Assembly (NCBI RefSeq): GCF_014699075.1
Contig: NZ_JACXAB010000003.1
Coordinates: 1 to 64,000, forward strand
DNA from: Microvirga sp.
Lineage (GTDB): Bacteria; Pseudomonadota; Alphaproteobacteria; Rhizobiales; Beijerinckiaceae
Reading direction: 5' to 3'
Length of the DNA stretch: 64,000 bases
How positions within the stretch are numbered: the first letter of the stretch is position 1; the number at the start of each line of letters is the position of its first letter. The position numbers were made by a program, and so were the translations under genes. The notes beneath the pieces were generated by a model that searched no databases, was not told the origin of the DNA, and saw only the letters and a program-made list of their open reading frames with translations. Positions 43,794 to 51,007 of this stretch are shown piece after piece.

Positions 43794-43924
43794 TGATCGA
43801 GGGTGGCGCGAATGGCAGCCCGGCTCGATGATGGATGGTGAAAGGGAAGAGCCGAACTGTCTCTTCGCGCACGGCTTCTTTAGGCGTTCACACGGTGCCA
43901 GCCCGGTGACCGCCTCAGGCGGGG

Positions 43925-44080
43925 TCCGCCTGCTCGGCGGGGGCCTTGAACCGATTCCGACCACCGGCACACAGCGTGGGCCTCCTGTCGGTGCCGCTTG
44001 CGAGGCTGCACCACAGGACCGTGCCTGCTCCCACACTGCGACGCCTCGCGAGCGCGCGCCTCGACAGGAGCAGGTCTACA
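43925..44080 (+). ncRNA. ssrS: probable 6S RNA
   Basis: Two segments match the conserved central-bubble strands of 6S RNA as recalled from E. coli. CCTTGAACCGATT then ACCACC at 43944-43964 corresponds to CCUGAGCCGAUA-ACCAC. CACTGCGACG at 44034-44043 corresponds to AACUGCGACG. They are 91 bases apart, about as in E. coli. Between them GGCAC/GTGCC and CCTG-GGTGC/GCACC-CAGG form the apical stem. Outside them CCTGCTC (43929-43935) pairs with GAGCAGG (44068-44074). The ends are approximate. 6S RNA mimics an open promoter and traps RNA polymerase in stationary phase. Confidence 0.55.
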
Positions 44081-44146
44081 CAACGATATAGCCGAGCTTA
44101 GAGCAATTGTCAAGAACAAAATAGGAACAGACGCCTTACCACCCCT

Positions 44147-44281
44147 GTCATTCCGGGGCGCCGAAGGCGAGCCCGGAATCCATAACCGCTAACGTTGTGG
44201 AAGGAGGCGCAACGCCGCTCGTCCTTTATTGAGACGTTGTGTTTATGGATTCCGGGCTCCGCTGCGCGGCCCCGGAATGAC
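44147..44281. repeat. palindromic intergenic repeat A1
   Basis: The ends are perfect 13-base inverted repeats, GTCATTCCGGGGC and GCCCCGGAATGAC. An inner 17-base perfect inverted repeat (GAGCCCGGAATCCATAA at 44169-44185, complement at 44243-44259) extends the stem. The middle shares CATAACC-CTA-CGTTG-GGA with the element at 45310-45435. It belongs to the rhizobial class of large palindromic elements. Confidence 0.85.
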
Positions 44282-44288
44282 AGCGCGT

Positions 44289-44383
44289 GTCATTCCCGCG
44301 CCGTCATGGCCGGGCTCATCCTGGCCATCCACGTCTGCAAGCGCCACGAAGACGTGGATCCCCGGAACAAGTCCGGGGATGAC
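44289..44383. repeat. palindromic intergenic repeat A2
   Basis: It starts GTCATTCCCGCG and ends CCGGGGATGAC. An inner CCACGTCT/AGACGTGG stem is present. It directly follows element A1 and is related to it in its ends. Confidence 0.65.
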
Positions 44384-44406
44384 GTGGAGGGTAGCAGGAC
44401 GGGCGT

Positions 44407-44504
44407 GTCATTCCCGGCCGGAGCGCAGCGGAGGGGAAGGGAGTCCATAGCGCTGAGCGTGTGAGTAGATCCCCTTCCCTCGCCTGCGGCTCACCGGGGA
44501 TGAC
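44407..44504. repeat. palindromic intergenic repeat A3
   Basis: It starts GTCATTCCCGGC and ends CCGGGGATGAC, with an inner GGGAAGGG/CCCTTCCC arm. It is the third of a cluster of three related elements between the 6S candidate and sfsA. Confidence 0.65.
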
Positions 44505-44578
44505 ACCAGGCGGCATGGGTTGAACACCGGTCCTCTCCCCTGCTACCAGAGGTTTTTACAGCCGAATGTTGGTTTTGG

Positions 44579-45298
44579 ATGCGTTTTCAGGAAACCCTGC
44601 TCGAGGGTCGTCTCATCGAGCGTTACAAGCGATTTCTGGCGGACGTGGAGCTCGACACGGGCGAGATGGTCACCGCCCATTGCGCCAACCCGGGGGCCAT
44701 GATGGGCCTCAAAGAGCCCGGCAGCCGGGTTTATTTGTCTCGGGCCGCGAACCCCAACCGCAAGCTCAAGTACAACTGGGAGTTTGTGGAGGTGTCGGCC
44801 GGCGGCGGGCCGCTCCAGCTCATCGGGATCAACACCTCCCGGCCCAACCTGCTGGTGGCCGAGGCCCTGCGGGAGGGGCGGCTCGCGCCGTTTGCCCGCT
44901 ATGATCGGGTGCGGCCCGAGGTGAAGTACGGCAAGAACAGCCGGGTGGATTTCCTGCTGGAGAAGGACGGCGAGCCGCCCTGCTACCTGGAGGTCAAGAA
45001 CTGCCACCTCATGCGGGAGGCGGGCTTTGCCGAGTTCCCGGATTGCGTCGCCGCCCGCAGCGCCAAGCACCTCTACGAGCTGGCCGACATGAAGGCGCAA
45101 GGAGCGAGGGCCGCCCTCGTCTACGTCATCCAGATGGATGCCGAGCGCTTCGACGTCGCCCGCGACATCGACCCGGCCTATGACAAGGCCTTCCGGCACG
45201 CCCTCGCGGCGGGGGTGGAATCCTACGCCTATGTCTGCCGCATCACCCCGCAGGAGGTGACCATCGACCGGCCGGTGGAGATCGTGACGCCGCGGTAA
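44579..45298 (+). CDS. sfsA: SfsA family protein (sugar fermentation stimulation protein)
   Basis: The 239-residue protein shows the full SfsA pattern: GRLIERYKRFLADVELDTGE, HCANPGAMMGL, SRVYLSRA, NTSRPNLLVAEAL, and the nuclease-like core SRVDFLLEKDGEPPCYLEVKN. The PD-(D/E)xK-like acids (RVDFLL, EVKN) suggest DNA binding or cleavage, which is the modern view of this family. It is bracketed on both sides by palindromic repeats of the same family (44147-44504 and 45310-45435). Confidence 0.93.
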   Translation: MRFQETLLEGRLIERYKRFLADVELDTGEMVTAHCANPGAMMGLKEPGSRVYLSRAANPNRKLKYNWEFVEVSAGGGPLQLIGINTSRPNLLVAEALREGRLAPFARYDRVRPEVKYGKNSRVDFLLEKDGEPPCYLEVKNCHLMREAGFAEFPDCVAARSAKHLYELADMKAQGARAALVYVIQMDAERFDVARDIDPAYDKAFRHALAAGVESYAYVCRITPQEVTIDRPVEIVTPR

Positions 45299-45309
45299 CG
45301 CGCCCCGCT

Positions 45310-45435
45310 GTCAGCCCCGCGAAGGCGGGGATCCATAACCACTACGTTGCAGAATGAGGAACTGAAGCTGCAGTGCTCTGACGAACAGCGACGTGTTTAT
45401 GGATTCCGGGCTCGGCTGCGCCGCCCCGGAATGAC
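45310..45435. repeat. palindromic intergenic repeat A4
   Basis: It starts GTCAGCCCCGC and ends GCCCCGGAATGAC. The inner GGATCCATAACC and TTATGGATTCCGGGCTC blocks match element A1. It lies between convergent sfsA and the FkbM-type gene, where it could also terminate transcription. Confidence 0.8.
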
Positions 45436-45456
45436 AGTGAGCGAGAGCGAGCGGGT

Positions 45457-46287
45457 TCAGACTCGCTCGAAAACCAGGTTCATCTTGGTTTCGAGAATCG
45501 GCCGGTAGCCCTTGCCCTTGAGGAGCCCGATCACATCGGCCTGCCAGCGCTCCGGCACGTTCGCCACGATGAAGATGGCCGGGTAAAGCGAGGCTGGCGC
45601 GTCCCGGAAGAACGGCCCGAGGACCAGGTCCTCTGCCCCCTCCACATCGAGCTTGATGGCGTCGACGCGGGTGAGGCCCTCCCGGCTCAGGAGATCGAGC
45701 AGGGTCACGGCCGGGACGCGGATCGCATCCGTCTGGCTCGAGTTCACGATCTTGAGGCTGGCCTCGCCCCGGTTGTGTGGGTCGAGGAACAGGGTGAGTT
45801 CGCCCGTCTTGTCCGCCACGGCGCAATCGACGGCCTTGATGGTGCAGGCGGGGTTCTGGCGGATGTTGTAGATCAGCCGGTCGAAAATCTCCGGCTGCGG
45901 CTCCACGGCCAGGATGCGGGTGGAGACGGCGGTGCCGGCCTCGCGCGCCAGGAACAGGGCATACCAGCCCACATTCGAGCCCACATCGATGAAGGTGAAG
46001 CCGTCCTTGATGCGCGAAGCCAGGATCTTGAGCTCATCGGCATCGAAATATTGCGGCGTGAACAGGAGCCGGCGCTCACAGACGTTTTTGTATGGGTAAA
46101 GCCGCATCCTGACGCCGAAGGTCTCGAGGTCGAGCGGCGGACCTTTGAGCATCTTCATGGCCAGATGACGCAGCATCAGGGCGAGCCTGCGGCCCGCCCA
46201 GCCTTCGGGCAACCCGCGCGTGCGGTCAATCACCCAGCGGGTGAGACCTGAAGGCGCAAAGTCCCCGAAGGGGCGGGCATCATTCAT
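45457..46287 (-). CDS. FkbM family methyltransferase
   Basis: The 276-residue protein from ATG 46287 has the SAM-binding motif FIDVGSNVGWYALFLAREAG, the acidic AVEPQPEIFDRLIYNI and the FkbM middle LDVEGAEDLVLG. FkbM-type enzymes O-methylate sugars or polyketides. The N-terminal 60 residues (LPEGWAGRRLALMLRHLAMK) are extra. It could modify surface polysaccharide. A TTG at 46302 is a possible longer start. Confidence 0.85.
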   Translation of the reverse strand: MNDARPFGDFAPSGLTRWVIDRTRGLPEGWAGRRLALMLRHLAMKMLKGPPLDLETFGVRMRLYPYKNVCERRLLFTPQYFDADELKILASRIKDGFTFIDVGSNVGWYALFLAREAGTAVSTRILAVEPQPEIFDRLIYNIRQNPACTIKAVDCAVADKTGELTLFLDPHNRGEASLKIVNSSQTDAIRVPAVTLLDLLSREGLTRVDAIKLDVEGAEDLVLGPFFRDAPASLYPAIFIVANVPERWQADVIGLLKGKGYRPILETKMNLVFERV

Positions 46288-46375
46288 TACCGAGAAATCC
46301 AAAGCCGCGAACTGGATGAACAGGGTTGCTCATGACACCCTCACGCGCCAATCGCAAGCGGGGCACGGGGACATT

Positions 46376-46412
46376 AGCGCATGCGCGGCCCATTCTGGGC
46401 CGCGCATGCGCT
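46376..46412. repeat. perfect 16-bp hairpin upstream of map
   Basis: AGCGCATGCGCGGCCC at 46376-46391 and its exact complement at 46397-46412 enclose ATTCT. It lies in the spacer between the divergent FkbM-type gene and map. Confidence 0.75.
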
Positions 46413-46423
46413 CGTTCACGGAG

Positions 46424-46474
46424 AAGCATCGGACGGATCCCAAAAGTGCAAATCCACTTTTGGATCCGATGCTT
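46424..46474. repeat. palindromic repeat family B, copy 1
   Basis: AAGCATCGGA-CG-GATCCCAAAAGTG pairs with CACTTTTGGATCCGATGCTT. The left arm is longer by five bases. It shares CATCGGA, CCAAAAGTG and CACTTTTGG with copy 2 at 49770-49819, in which the other arm is the complete one. Confidence 0.75.
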
Positions 46475-46531
46475 TAGCTTGCTTCGCGCGTGGCGATCCT
46501 TACATTCCGGGCAGCAGATCAAGGATTGAGA

Positions 46532-47341
46532 ATGACCGAGACCGATGTTGTGGAGCGCAGGCGCGCGCCCGAGATCCCGCTCCACGGCCCTGCGGACTTC
46601 GAAGGAATGCGCCGCGCCGGCCGCATGGTGGCCGAGTGCCTGGACATGCTCTCGGAGCACGTGAAGCCCGGCGTCACGACCGAGTTCCTGGACAAGCTGG
46701 CCTTCGACTTCATCCGCCAGCATGGCGCCTTGCCGGCCTGCCTGCACTACCGCGGCTACACCAAGACGATCTGCACCTCGATCAACCACGTGGTCTGCCA
46801 CGGCATCCCCAACGACAAGCCCCTGCGCGACGGGGACATCATGAATGTCGACGTGACCCTGATCCTCGACGGATGGCACGGGGATTCGAGCCGCATGTAC
46901 TATGTGGGCGAGGTGCCGCGCCGGGCGCAGCGGCTCTGCGAAATCACCTATGAGTGCCTCCTGCGCGGCATCGCGGTGGTCAAGCCGGGCGCCACCACCA
47001 ACGACATCGGCGCGGCGATCCAGTCCTATGCGGAAGCCGAGCGCTGCTCCGTGGTGCGCGACTTCTGCGGCCACGGCATCGGCAAGGTCTTCCACGACTC
47101 GCCCACGATCCTCCACTATGTGGAGCCGGCCTACAACGTGGAGCTGAAGGCCGGCATGTTCTTCACCATCGAGCCCATGATCAATCTCGGGCGGCCGCAG
47201 GTGAAGGTCCTGGCCGACGGCTGGACCGCCGTGACCCGCGACCGCTCCCTCTCGGCCCAGTTCGAGCATATGGTGGGCGTGACCGAGACAGGCGCGGAGG
47301 TCTTCACTTACTCGCCGAAGGGTCTGGACAAGCCGTCTTAA
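46532..47341 (+). CDS. map: type I methionine aminopeptidase
   Basis: The 269-residue enzyme removes N-terminal methionine from new proteins in the cytoplasm. The five metal ligands are in place: the two Asp in MNVDVTLILDGWHGDSSR, the His in CGHGIGKVFH, and the Glu in FTIEPMINLG and SAQFEHMVGV. The start is ATG 46532 after AAGGATTGAG. An N-terminal stretch TETDVVERRRAPEIPLHGP precedes the domain. radC follows about 100 bases later. Confidence 0.95.
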   Translation: MTETDVVERRRAPEIPLHGPADFEGMRRAGRMVAECLDMLSEHVKPGVTTEFLDKLAFDFIRQHGALPACLHYRGYTKTICTSINHVVCHGIPNDKPLRDGDIMNVDVTLILDGWHGDSSRMYYVGEVPRRAQRLCEITYECLLRGIAVVKPGATTNDIGAAIQSYAEAERCSVVRDFCGHGIGKVFHDSPTILHYVEPAYNVELKAGMFFTIEPMINLGRPQVKVLADGWTAVTRDRSLSAQFEHMVGVTETGAEVFTYSPKGLDKPS

Positions 47342-47445
47342 AGATAGCTCGACACTAGCCTGCCGCATCGCTTCTGGCCTACAAGGTAACAATGATGCTT
47401 CGGAAACCTGCCGAAGTCTCTTGAGGGCACGCAGCGACAGCCGGC

Positions 47446-48129
47446 GTGAGCGACGACCGTCCCCATTATCACGGCCATCGCGACCGGTTGCGCGCCCGCT
47501 TCATGGAGGTGGGCGGCGATGCGGTGCCGGATTACGAGCTTTTGGAACTCGTGCTCTTCCGCTCGATCCCGCGCCGGGACGTGAAGCCCGTCGCCAAGGA
47601 GCTGCTCAAGCGCTTCGGCTCCTTCGCCGAGGTGCTGGCCGCCGCCCCTGCCCGGCTCATGGAAGTGGACGGGATCGGCGAGAGCGTGGTCACGGATCTG
47701 AAGATTGTGGAGGCCTCCGCCCGCCGGCTCGCCAAGGGCGAGGTGGCGAAGCGCCCCGTCCTGTCCTCCTGGACCTCCGTCATCGATTATTGCCGCACCG
47801 CCATGGCGCTCATGGACAAGGAGCAGTTCCGCCTGCTTTTCCTCGACAAGCGCAACGCGCTCATCGCCGACGAGGTGCAGCAATCGGGCACGGTCGACCA
47901 CACGCCGGTTTATCCGCGCGAGGTGGTCAAGCGCGCCCTCGAACTCTCGGCGTCAGCCCTGATCCTCGTGCACAACCACCCCTCGGGAGACCCAACCCCG
48001 TCCTCCGCCGACGTCACGATGACCCGCGAGATCATCGAGGTGGCGAAGCCCTTAGGCATCACCGTTCACGACCACATCATCGTGGGCCGCGAGGGCCATG
48101 CCAGCCTCAAGGGACTGCGCCTGATCTGA
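47446..48129 (+). CDS. radC: RadC/JAMM domain protein
   Basis: The 227-residue protein starts at GTG 47446. It has the N-terminal helix-hairpin-helix part ([15 protein letters not shown]) and the JAMM metalloprotease-like motif [16 protein letters not shown] with its two His and Asp. The true role is unsettled; it is often linked to DNA repair or plasmid establishment. It is followed at once by a promoter candidate and the PRC-barrel gene. Confidence 0.92.
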   Translation: MSDDRPHYHGHRDRLRARFMEVGGDAVPDYELLELVLFRSIPRRDVKPVAKELLKRFGSFAEVLAAAPARLMEVDGIGESVVTDLKIVEASARRLAKGEVAKRPVLSSWTSVIDYCRTAMALMDKEQFRLLFLDKRNALIADEVQQSGTVDHTPVYPREVVKRALELSASALILVHNHPSGDPTPSSADVTMTREIIEVAKPLGITVHDHIIVGREGHASLKGLRLI

Positions 48130-48139
48130 GCTTGGCCAC

Positions 48140-48164
48140 AGAACCAACCCCTCCCGACAGCGTT
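48140..48164 (+). promoter_or_regulatory. EcfG-type promoter candidate upstream of the PRC-barrel gene
   Basis: AGAAC (48140-48144), a 16-base spacer and CGTT (48161-48164) match the EcfG consensus with one mismatch (A for G at the first -35 base). The predicted start is about 28 bases before ATG 48199. Confidence 0.5.
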
Positions 48165-48198
48165 ACACCACCACGAACAACGCTCATGGGAGATGATG

Positions 48199-48669
48199 AT
48201 GAAAAAGCTTCTGCTGACGGCCGGCCTGCTCGGCTCCACCCTCCTGGCCCCGGCCGCCATGGCCCAGTCCACCCCCGCCCAGCCCTCCTCCGGCGCCACG
48301 GCTCCCGCAGGCGTGAACTTCATGACGCGCCTTGAGGCCGGCCAGATGCTTGCCTCCAAGATCATGGATGAAGACGTGGTCGGCGCCGACAACAAGGACA
48401 TCGGCGACATCGAAGATCTGGTGCTCGACCGCAGCGGCAAGGTTGTCGCCGTTGTCGTCGAGGTGGATGCGGGCCTTGGCGACCGCACCGTGGCCCTGCC
48501 CCTGAGCGCAGTCCAGATGAATGCCGCGGACGCGGCGACCACCGGCTCCGTTCAGGGCTCCGGACAGACGGGTTCGACCACGACCCGCAGCAGTGACGAC
48601 ATGCGGATCGTCGTGAACATGCCTCTCGATCAGCTCAAGTCGGCTCCCGAGTTCGAGGAAGACGACTAA
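48199..48669 (+). CDS. exported PRC-barrel domain protein
   Basis: The 156-residue form starts at the third of three consecutive ATGs (48199), which leaves the GGGAG binding site six bases upstream. The signal peptide begins MKKLLLTAGLLGSTLLA and ends near AMAQ. The PRC-barrel (MASKIMDEDVVGADNKD..DIEDLVLDRSGKVVAVVVE) occupies the middle, and a Ser/Thr/Gly-rich segment and an acidic end EFEEDD follow. PRC-barrel proteins of this type are common periplasmic stress proteins. An EcfG-like promoter precedes it. Confidence 0.8.
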   Translation: MKKLLLTAGLLGSTLLAPAAMAQSTPAQPSSGATAPAGVNFMTRLEAGQMLASKIMDEDVVGADNKDIGDIEDLVLDRSGKVVAVVVEVDAGLGDRTVALPLSAVQMNAADAATTGSVQGSGQTGSTTTRSSDDMRIVVNMPLDQLKSAPEFEEDD

Positions 48670-48680
48670 GCAATTCCGAT

Positions 48681-48713
48681 CCTGCGGCCGCCCTCCGGGT
48701 GGCCGCAGGCCCT
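48681..48713. terminator. terminator between convergent PRC and exoD genes
   Basis: CCTGCGGCC at 48681-48689 pairs with GGCCGCAGG at 48701-48709, followed by CCCTTTC. Confidence 0.6.
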
Positions 48714-48714
48714 T

Positions 48715-49311
48715 TCAGATCAGCGTGTCGATCCCGGTGAAGATCGCGTAGACGAAGCCGAGGCTCAGGGTCAGGCCGATGGAGCCGATCAGGAGCCCGC
48801 CCACCACGACGAAGCCATCCCGCTCCACGAGCCCCAGGCCGACGAGGCAAACAGCAAGGCCCAGCGGGATCTGCCCCACGAACGGGGGCGCAAAAAGAAG
48901 CCCCACCGACAGGATCAGGATGACCGCGCCCATGAGGCGCATGGCGAAGGGCGTGTCCAGGAATGTCATGCGGGGGCGGGAAATGCGTTCGAGCCGGCGA
49001 AACACCGGGACCGCACGCCCGACGGCCCGCTCCACGTCGCTGCGGGCCATGGAGCGATTCAGGAGCTGACGCGGAAGCCAGGGCGCCTCGCGTCCGAAAA
49101 CGATCTGAACGGCGACGAGCGCCAGCAGCAGGCCGCAGACCAGGGGAATCGGCGGCGGCATGGGAAGGCAGTTGGGCAGGCCCAGAAGAACGATCAGCAG
49201 CGCGAAGGCCCTGTCCTGGAGCACGGCCATGATCTCGCGCACGGTAAGGCGCTCGCCCGGCTGGGACGCGAGGGCGAGCAGAATTTGGGACGTGCGCGCG
49301 TTGGAAAACAA
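48715..49311 (-). CDS. exoD: ExoD family membrane protein
   Basis: The 198-residue protein has the ExoD pattern: GERLTVREIMAVLQDRAFAL, LLGLPNCLPMPPPIPLVCG and then REAPWLPRQLLNRSM, with membrane helices in the second half. ExoD proteins are linked to exopolysaccharide synthesis and alkaline or oxidative stress in rhizobia. The start is unclear: TTG 49311 is the first possible one and no ATG is close. Confidence 0.88.
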   Translation of the reverse strand: MFSNARTSQILLALASQPGERLTVREIMAVLQDRAFALLIVLLGLPNCLPMPPPIPLVCGLLLALVAVQIVFGREAPWLPRQLLNRSMARSDVERAVGRAVPVFRRLERISRPRMTFLDTPFAMRLMGAVILILSVGLLFAPPFVGQIPLGLAVCLVGLGLVERDGFVVVGGLLIGSIGLTLSLGFVYAIFTGIDTLI

Positions 49312-49381
49312 GGAGCCCTGACAGGTTCGGGGATGCTCAGGGCGCCTCTCTACCTGACTTAAGGTCCGGGGCCAAGGCGTA

Positions 49382-49651
49382 TCAATGAATGTTGATCTCT
49401 CCCTCGACTGCCCGGAACTCGGCGGGACGGATCAGTTGCGAATGGGTAACGGTGACGGAGTGCAGCGGCCCTGCGAGTTCCCGCTTCCAGAAATCGAGGA
49501 AGTCGATGAGCACGGGAAACCGGGGAGCCAGATCATATTCCTGCCAGACGTAAGTTTGAAGGAAGGACGGGTGATCCGGCATGCGGTACAGGATCTTGGC
49601 GGTCGTCAGCCCGTAGCCTTCCATCTGGCGAATGAAATCTTTTGAGACCAT
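49382..49651 (-). CDS. usg: Usg family protein
   Basis: The 89-residue protein has ATG 49651 behind AAGGAG. The conserved core is GYGLTTAKILYRMPDHPSFL, QTYVWQEYDLAP and RFPVLIDFLDFW. Usg is a small alphaproteobacterial protein named from its position upstream of the trpF region; the function is unknown. Here there is no trp gene adjacent. Confidence 0.88.
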   Translation of the reverse strand: MVSKDFIRQMEGYGLTTAKILYRMPDHPSFLQTYVWQEYDLAPRFPVLIDFLDFWKRELAGPLHSVTVTHSQLIRPAEFRAVEGEINIH

Positions 49652-49985
49652 GCGAACTCCTTCTCAAGCCCGAACGAGCCTTTGCGACAGGAATCCACCC
49701 GGAAAGCGCAGGCGGTCTCCTGCCCTATGCTCAAGGCTAAATCTTGAGTGCGTTTCTCGGTTCCCGCAAGCGCATCGGACCCAAAAGTGGAAGGCACTTT
49801 TGGGATCCATCCGATGCGCATTCCTCTAAACGCATCGTTCGACGCGGAAAACCGGAGCCACTTTTCACAAACGTGGCCCTTCGGGTCCGCACGATGCGCA
49901 AACGGGCTTGCACATCCACGCGATCTTGCGTTGAGTGCTCGGGCCAGAGCCTGAACGGAAGCATTGGGGAAGGAGATCACCGGGA
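49652..49985. other. gap holding palindromic repeats, no gene
   Basis: The stretch contains copy 2 of repeat family B (49770-49819). A second common rhizobial-type repeat follows at about 49828-49902 (CGCATCGTTCGACGCGGAAA to CGCACGATGCG). Short ORFs across it are repeat-derived. Confidence 0.6.
49770..49819. repeat. palindromic repeat family B, copy 2
   Basis: GCGCATCGGA-CCCAAAAGTG pairs with CACTTTTGGGATCCATCCGATGCGC read backwards. Here the right arm is longer, the mirror image of copy 1 at 46424-46474. Confidence 0.75.
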
Positions 49986-50834
49986 ATGCGCTTCGCCTTC
50001 GCGGGAATCGATTTTCTGGGGGATGTTTTCGAGGCGCTCCTCGCCAGAGGCTTGGAGCCCGTCAAACTCTTCAGCCGCCCGTGCGACAGCATCTACGACT
50101 TCAACGATGTGACCCTGTCCCGCGCCCGCTCGTTGCGCCTGCCGGTGCAGATGTCACGCATTCTCCCGGCCGATCTCGCCGGGCTCAAGGCCATGGGCTG
50201 CGAAGCCCTGGTGGTCGCAGGCTATCCGTGGCTGATCACCGGCTGGGAGCAGCACATCCCCTATGCCGTCAACTTCCACCCCTCACCCCTGCCTTTGGGC
50301 CGAGGGCCATATCCGCTCTTCCAGGCGATCCTCGACGGATTGTCCGAGTGGGGCATGACGGTCCACGCCCTGGAGCCTGCCTTCGACACCGGCGCCATCG
50401 TGGCGCAGAAGCGCTTTACCTTAAGCGGCGGGGAATCTCACGACACCCTGCTGTCCAAATGCCAGATCGCCGCAAAGGAGCTTGCGGCGGACGTGGCCTC
50501 AGACCTGCCCCGTCTCTGGACTGAGGCCAAGCCACAGGGTCCGGGAACCTATTGGCCCCGTGTCACCCAGGCGCAGAGAACCGTCTCCTGGAACGGCGGT
50601 GTGCAGTACGCGCTGCGCACCATCCGCGCCTTCGGGTCCATCGAAGCCTTTGCCCAGATCGATTCCCGCTACGTCTACGTGTGGGAGGCCTCGGGTTGGG
50701 AGGAGCCGCACCGTTACCGGCCCGGCACCCTCGTCCATCGCCATCGCAAACAGATGGTGGTCGCCGTCCGCGATGGCTTCGTGCAGATCAGCGGATGGAG
50801 CCCCTACGCGCCGGGGCCCGCGAGACAAGGGTAG
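49986..50834 (+). CDS. formyltransferase-family protein
   Basis: The 282-residue protein starts at ATG 49986 behind AAGGAG. It resembles the N-terminal formyl-H4folate transferase fold of Fmt: FAGIDFLGDVFEALLARG, then VNFHPSPLPLGRGPYPLFQAI and FDTGAIVAQKRFTLSGGE with the expected Asp. The C-terminal half is degenerate compared with methionyl-tRNA formyltransferase. It may formylate another amine, for example a sugar. It is not the housekeeping fmt because def is not adjacent. Confidence 0.75.
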   Translation: MRFAFAGIDFLGDVFEALLARGLEPVKLFSRPCDSIYDFNDVTLSRARSLRLPVQMSRILPADLAGLKAMGCEALVVAGYPWLITGWEQHIPYAVNFHPSPLPLGRGPYPLFQAILDGLSEWGMTVHALEPAFDTGAIVAQKRFTLSGGESHDTLLSKCQIAAKELAADVASDLPRLWTEAKPQGPGTYWPRVTQAQRTVSWNGGVQYALRTIRAFGSIEAFAQIDSRYVYVWEASGWEEPHRYRPGTLVHRHRKQMVVAVRDGFVQISGWSPYAPGPARQG

Positions 50835-50845
50835 ACGGCCGACGT

Positions 50846-50914
50846 TTAGCGCCGGCGCTTGATCATCTTCCAGGCCTGACGGAGGACGAAAAGATTGCGA
50901 AGAAGCTTGAACAT
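50846..50914 (-). CDS. 22-residue basic amphipathic peptide
   Basis: From ATG 50914 (binding site AAGGTGA) the product begins MFKLLRNLFVLRQAWKM and ends KRRR, giving a very basic helix. Peptides of this pattern (M-F-x-L-x-R-N-L) recur in related genomes as far as I recall. It is between the formyltransferase and the kinase remnant and may act at the membrane. Confidence 0.5.
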   Translation of the reverse strand: MFKLLRNLFVLRQAWKMIKRRR

Positions 50915-51007
50915 CGGATCACCTTTGAAAAACCACGTGCTGGTCAAGGGTCTTTCCGGTGTATGGTTCCAATCCGGCCACAGGCTTAGGGTCGTATAGC
51001 AAACGCG

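Noticed and set aside
43840-43915. Cobalamin riboswitch-like segments (GGTGAAAGGGAA, AACTGT and AGCCCGGTGACC)
   Set aside because: The conserved core (CCCCGC-ACTGT with the paired arms) is missing, spacing is wrong, and no cobalamin-related gene follows.
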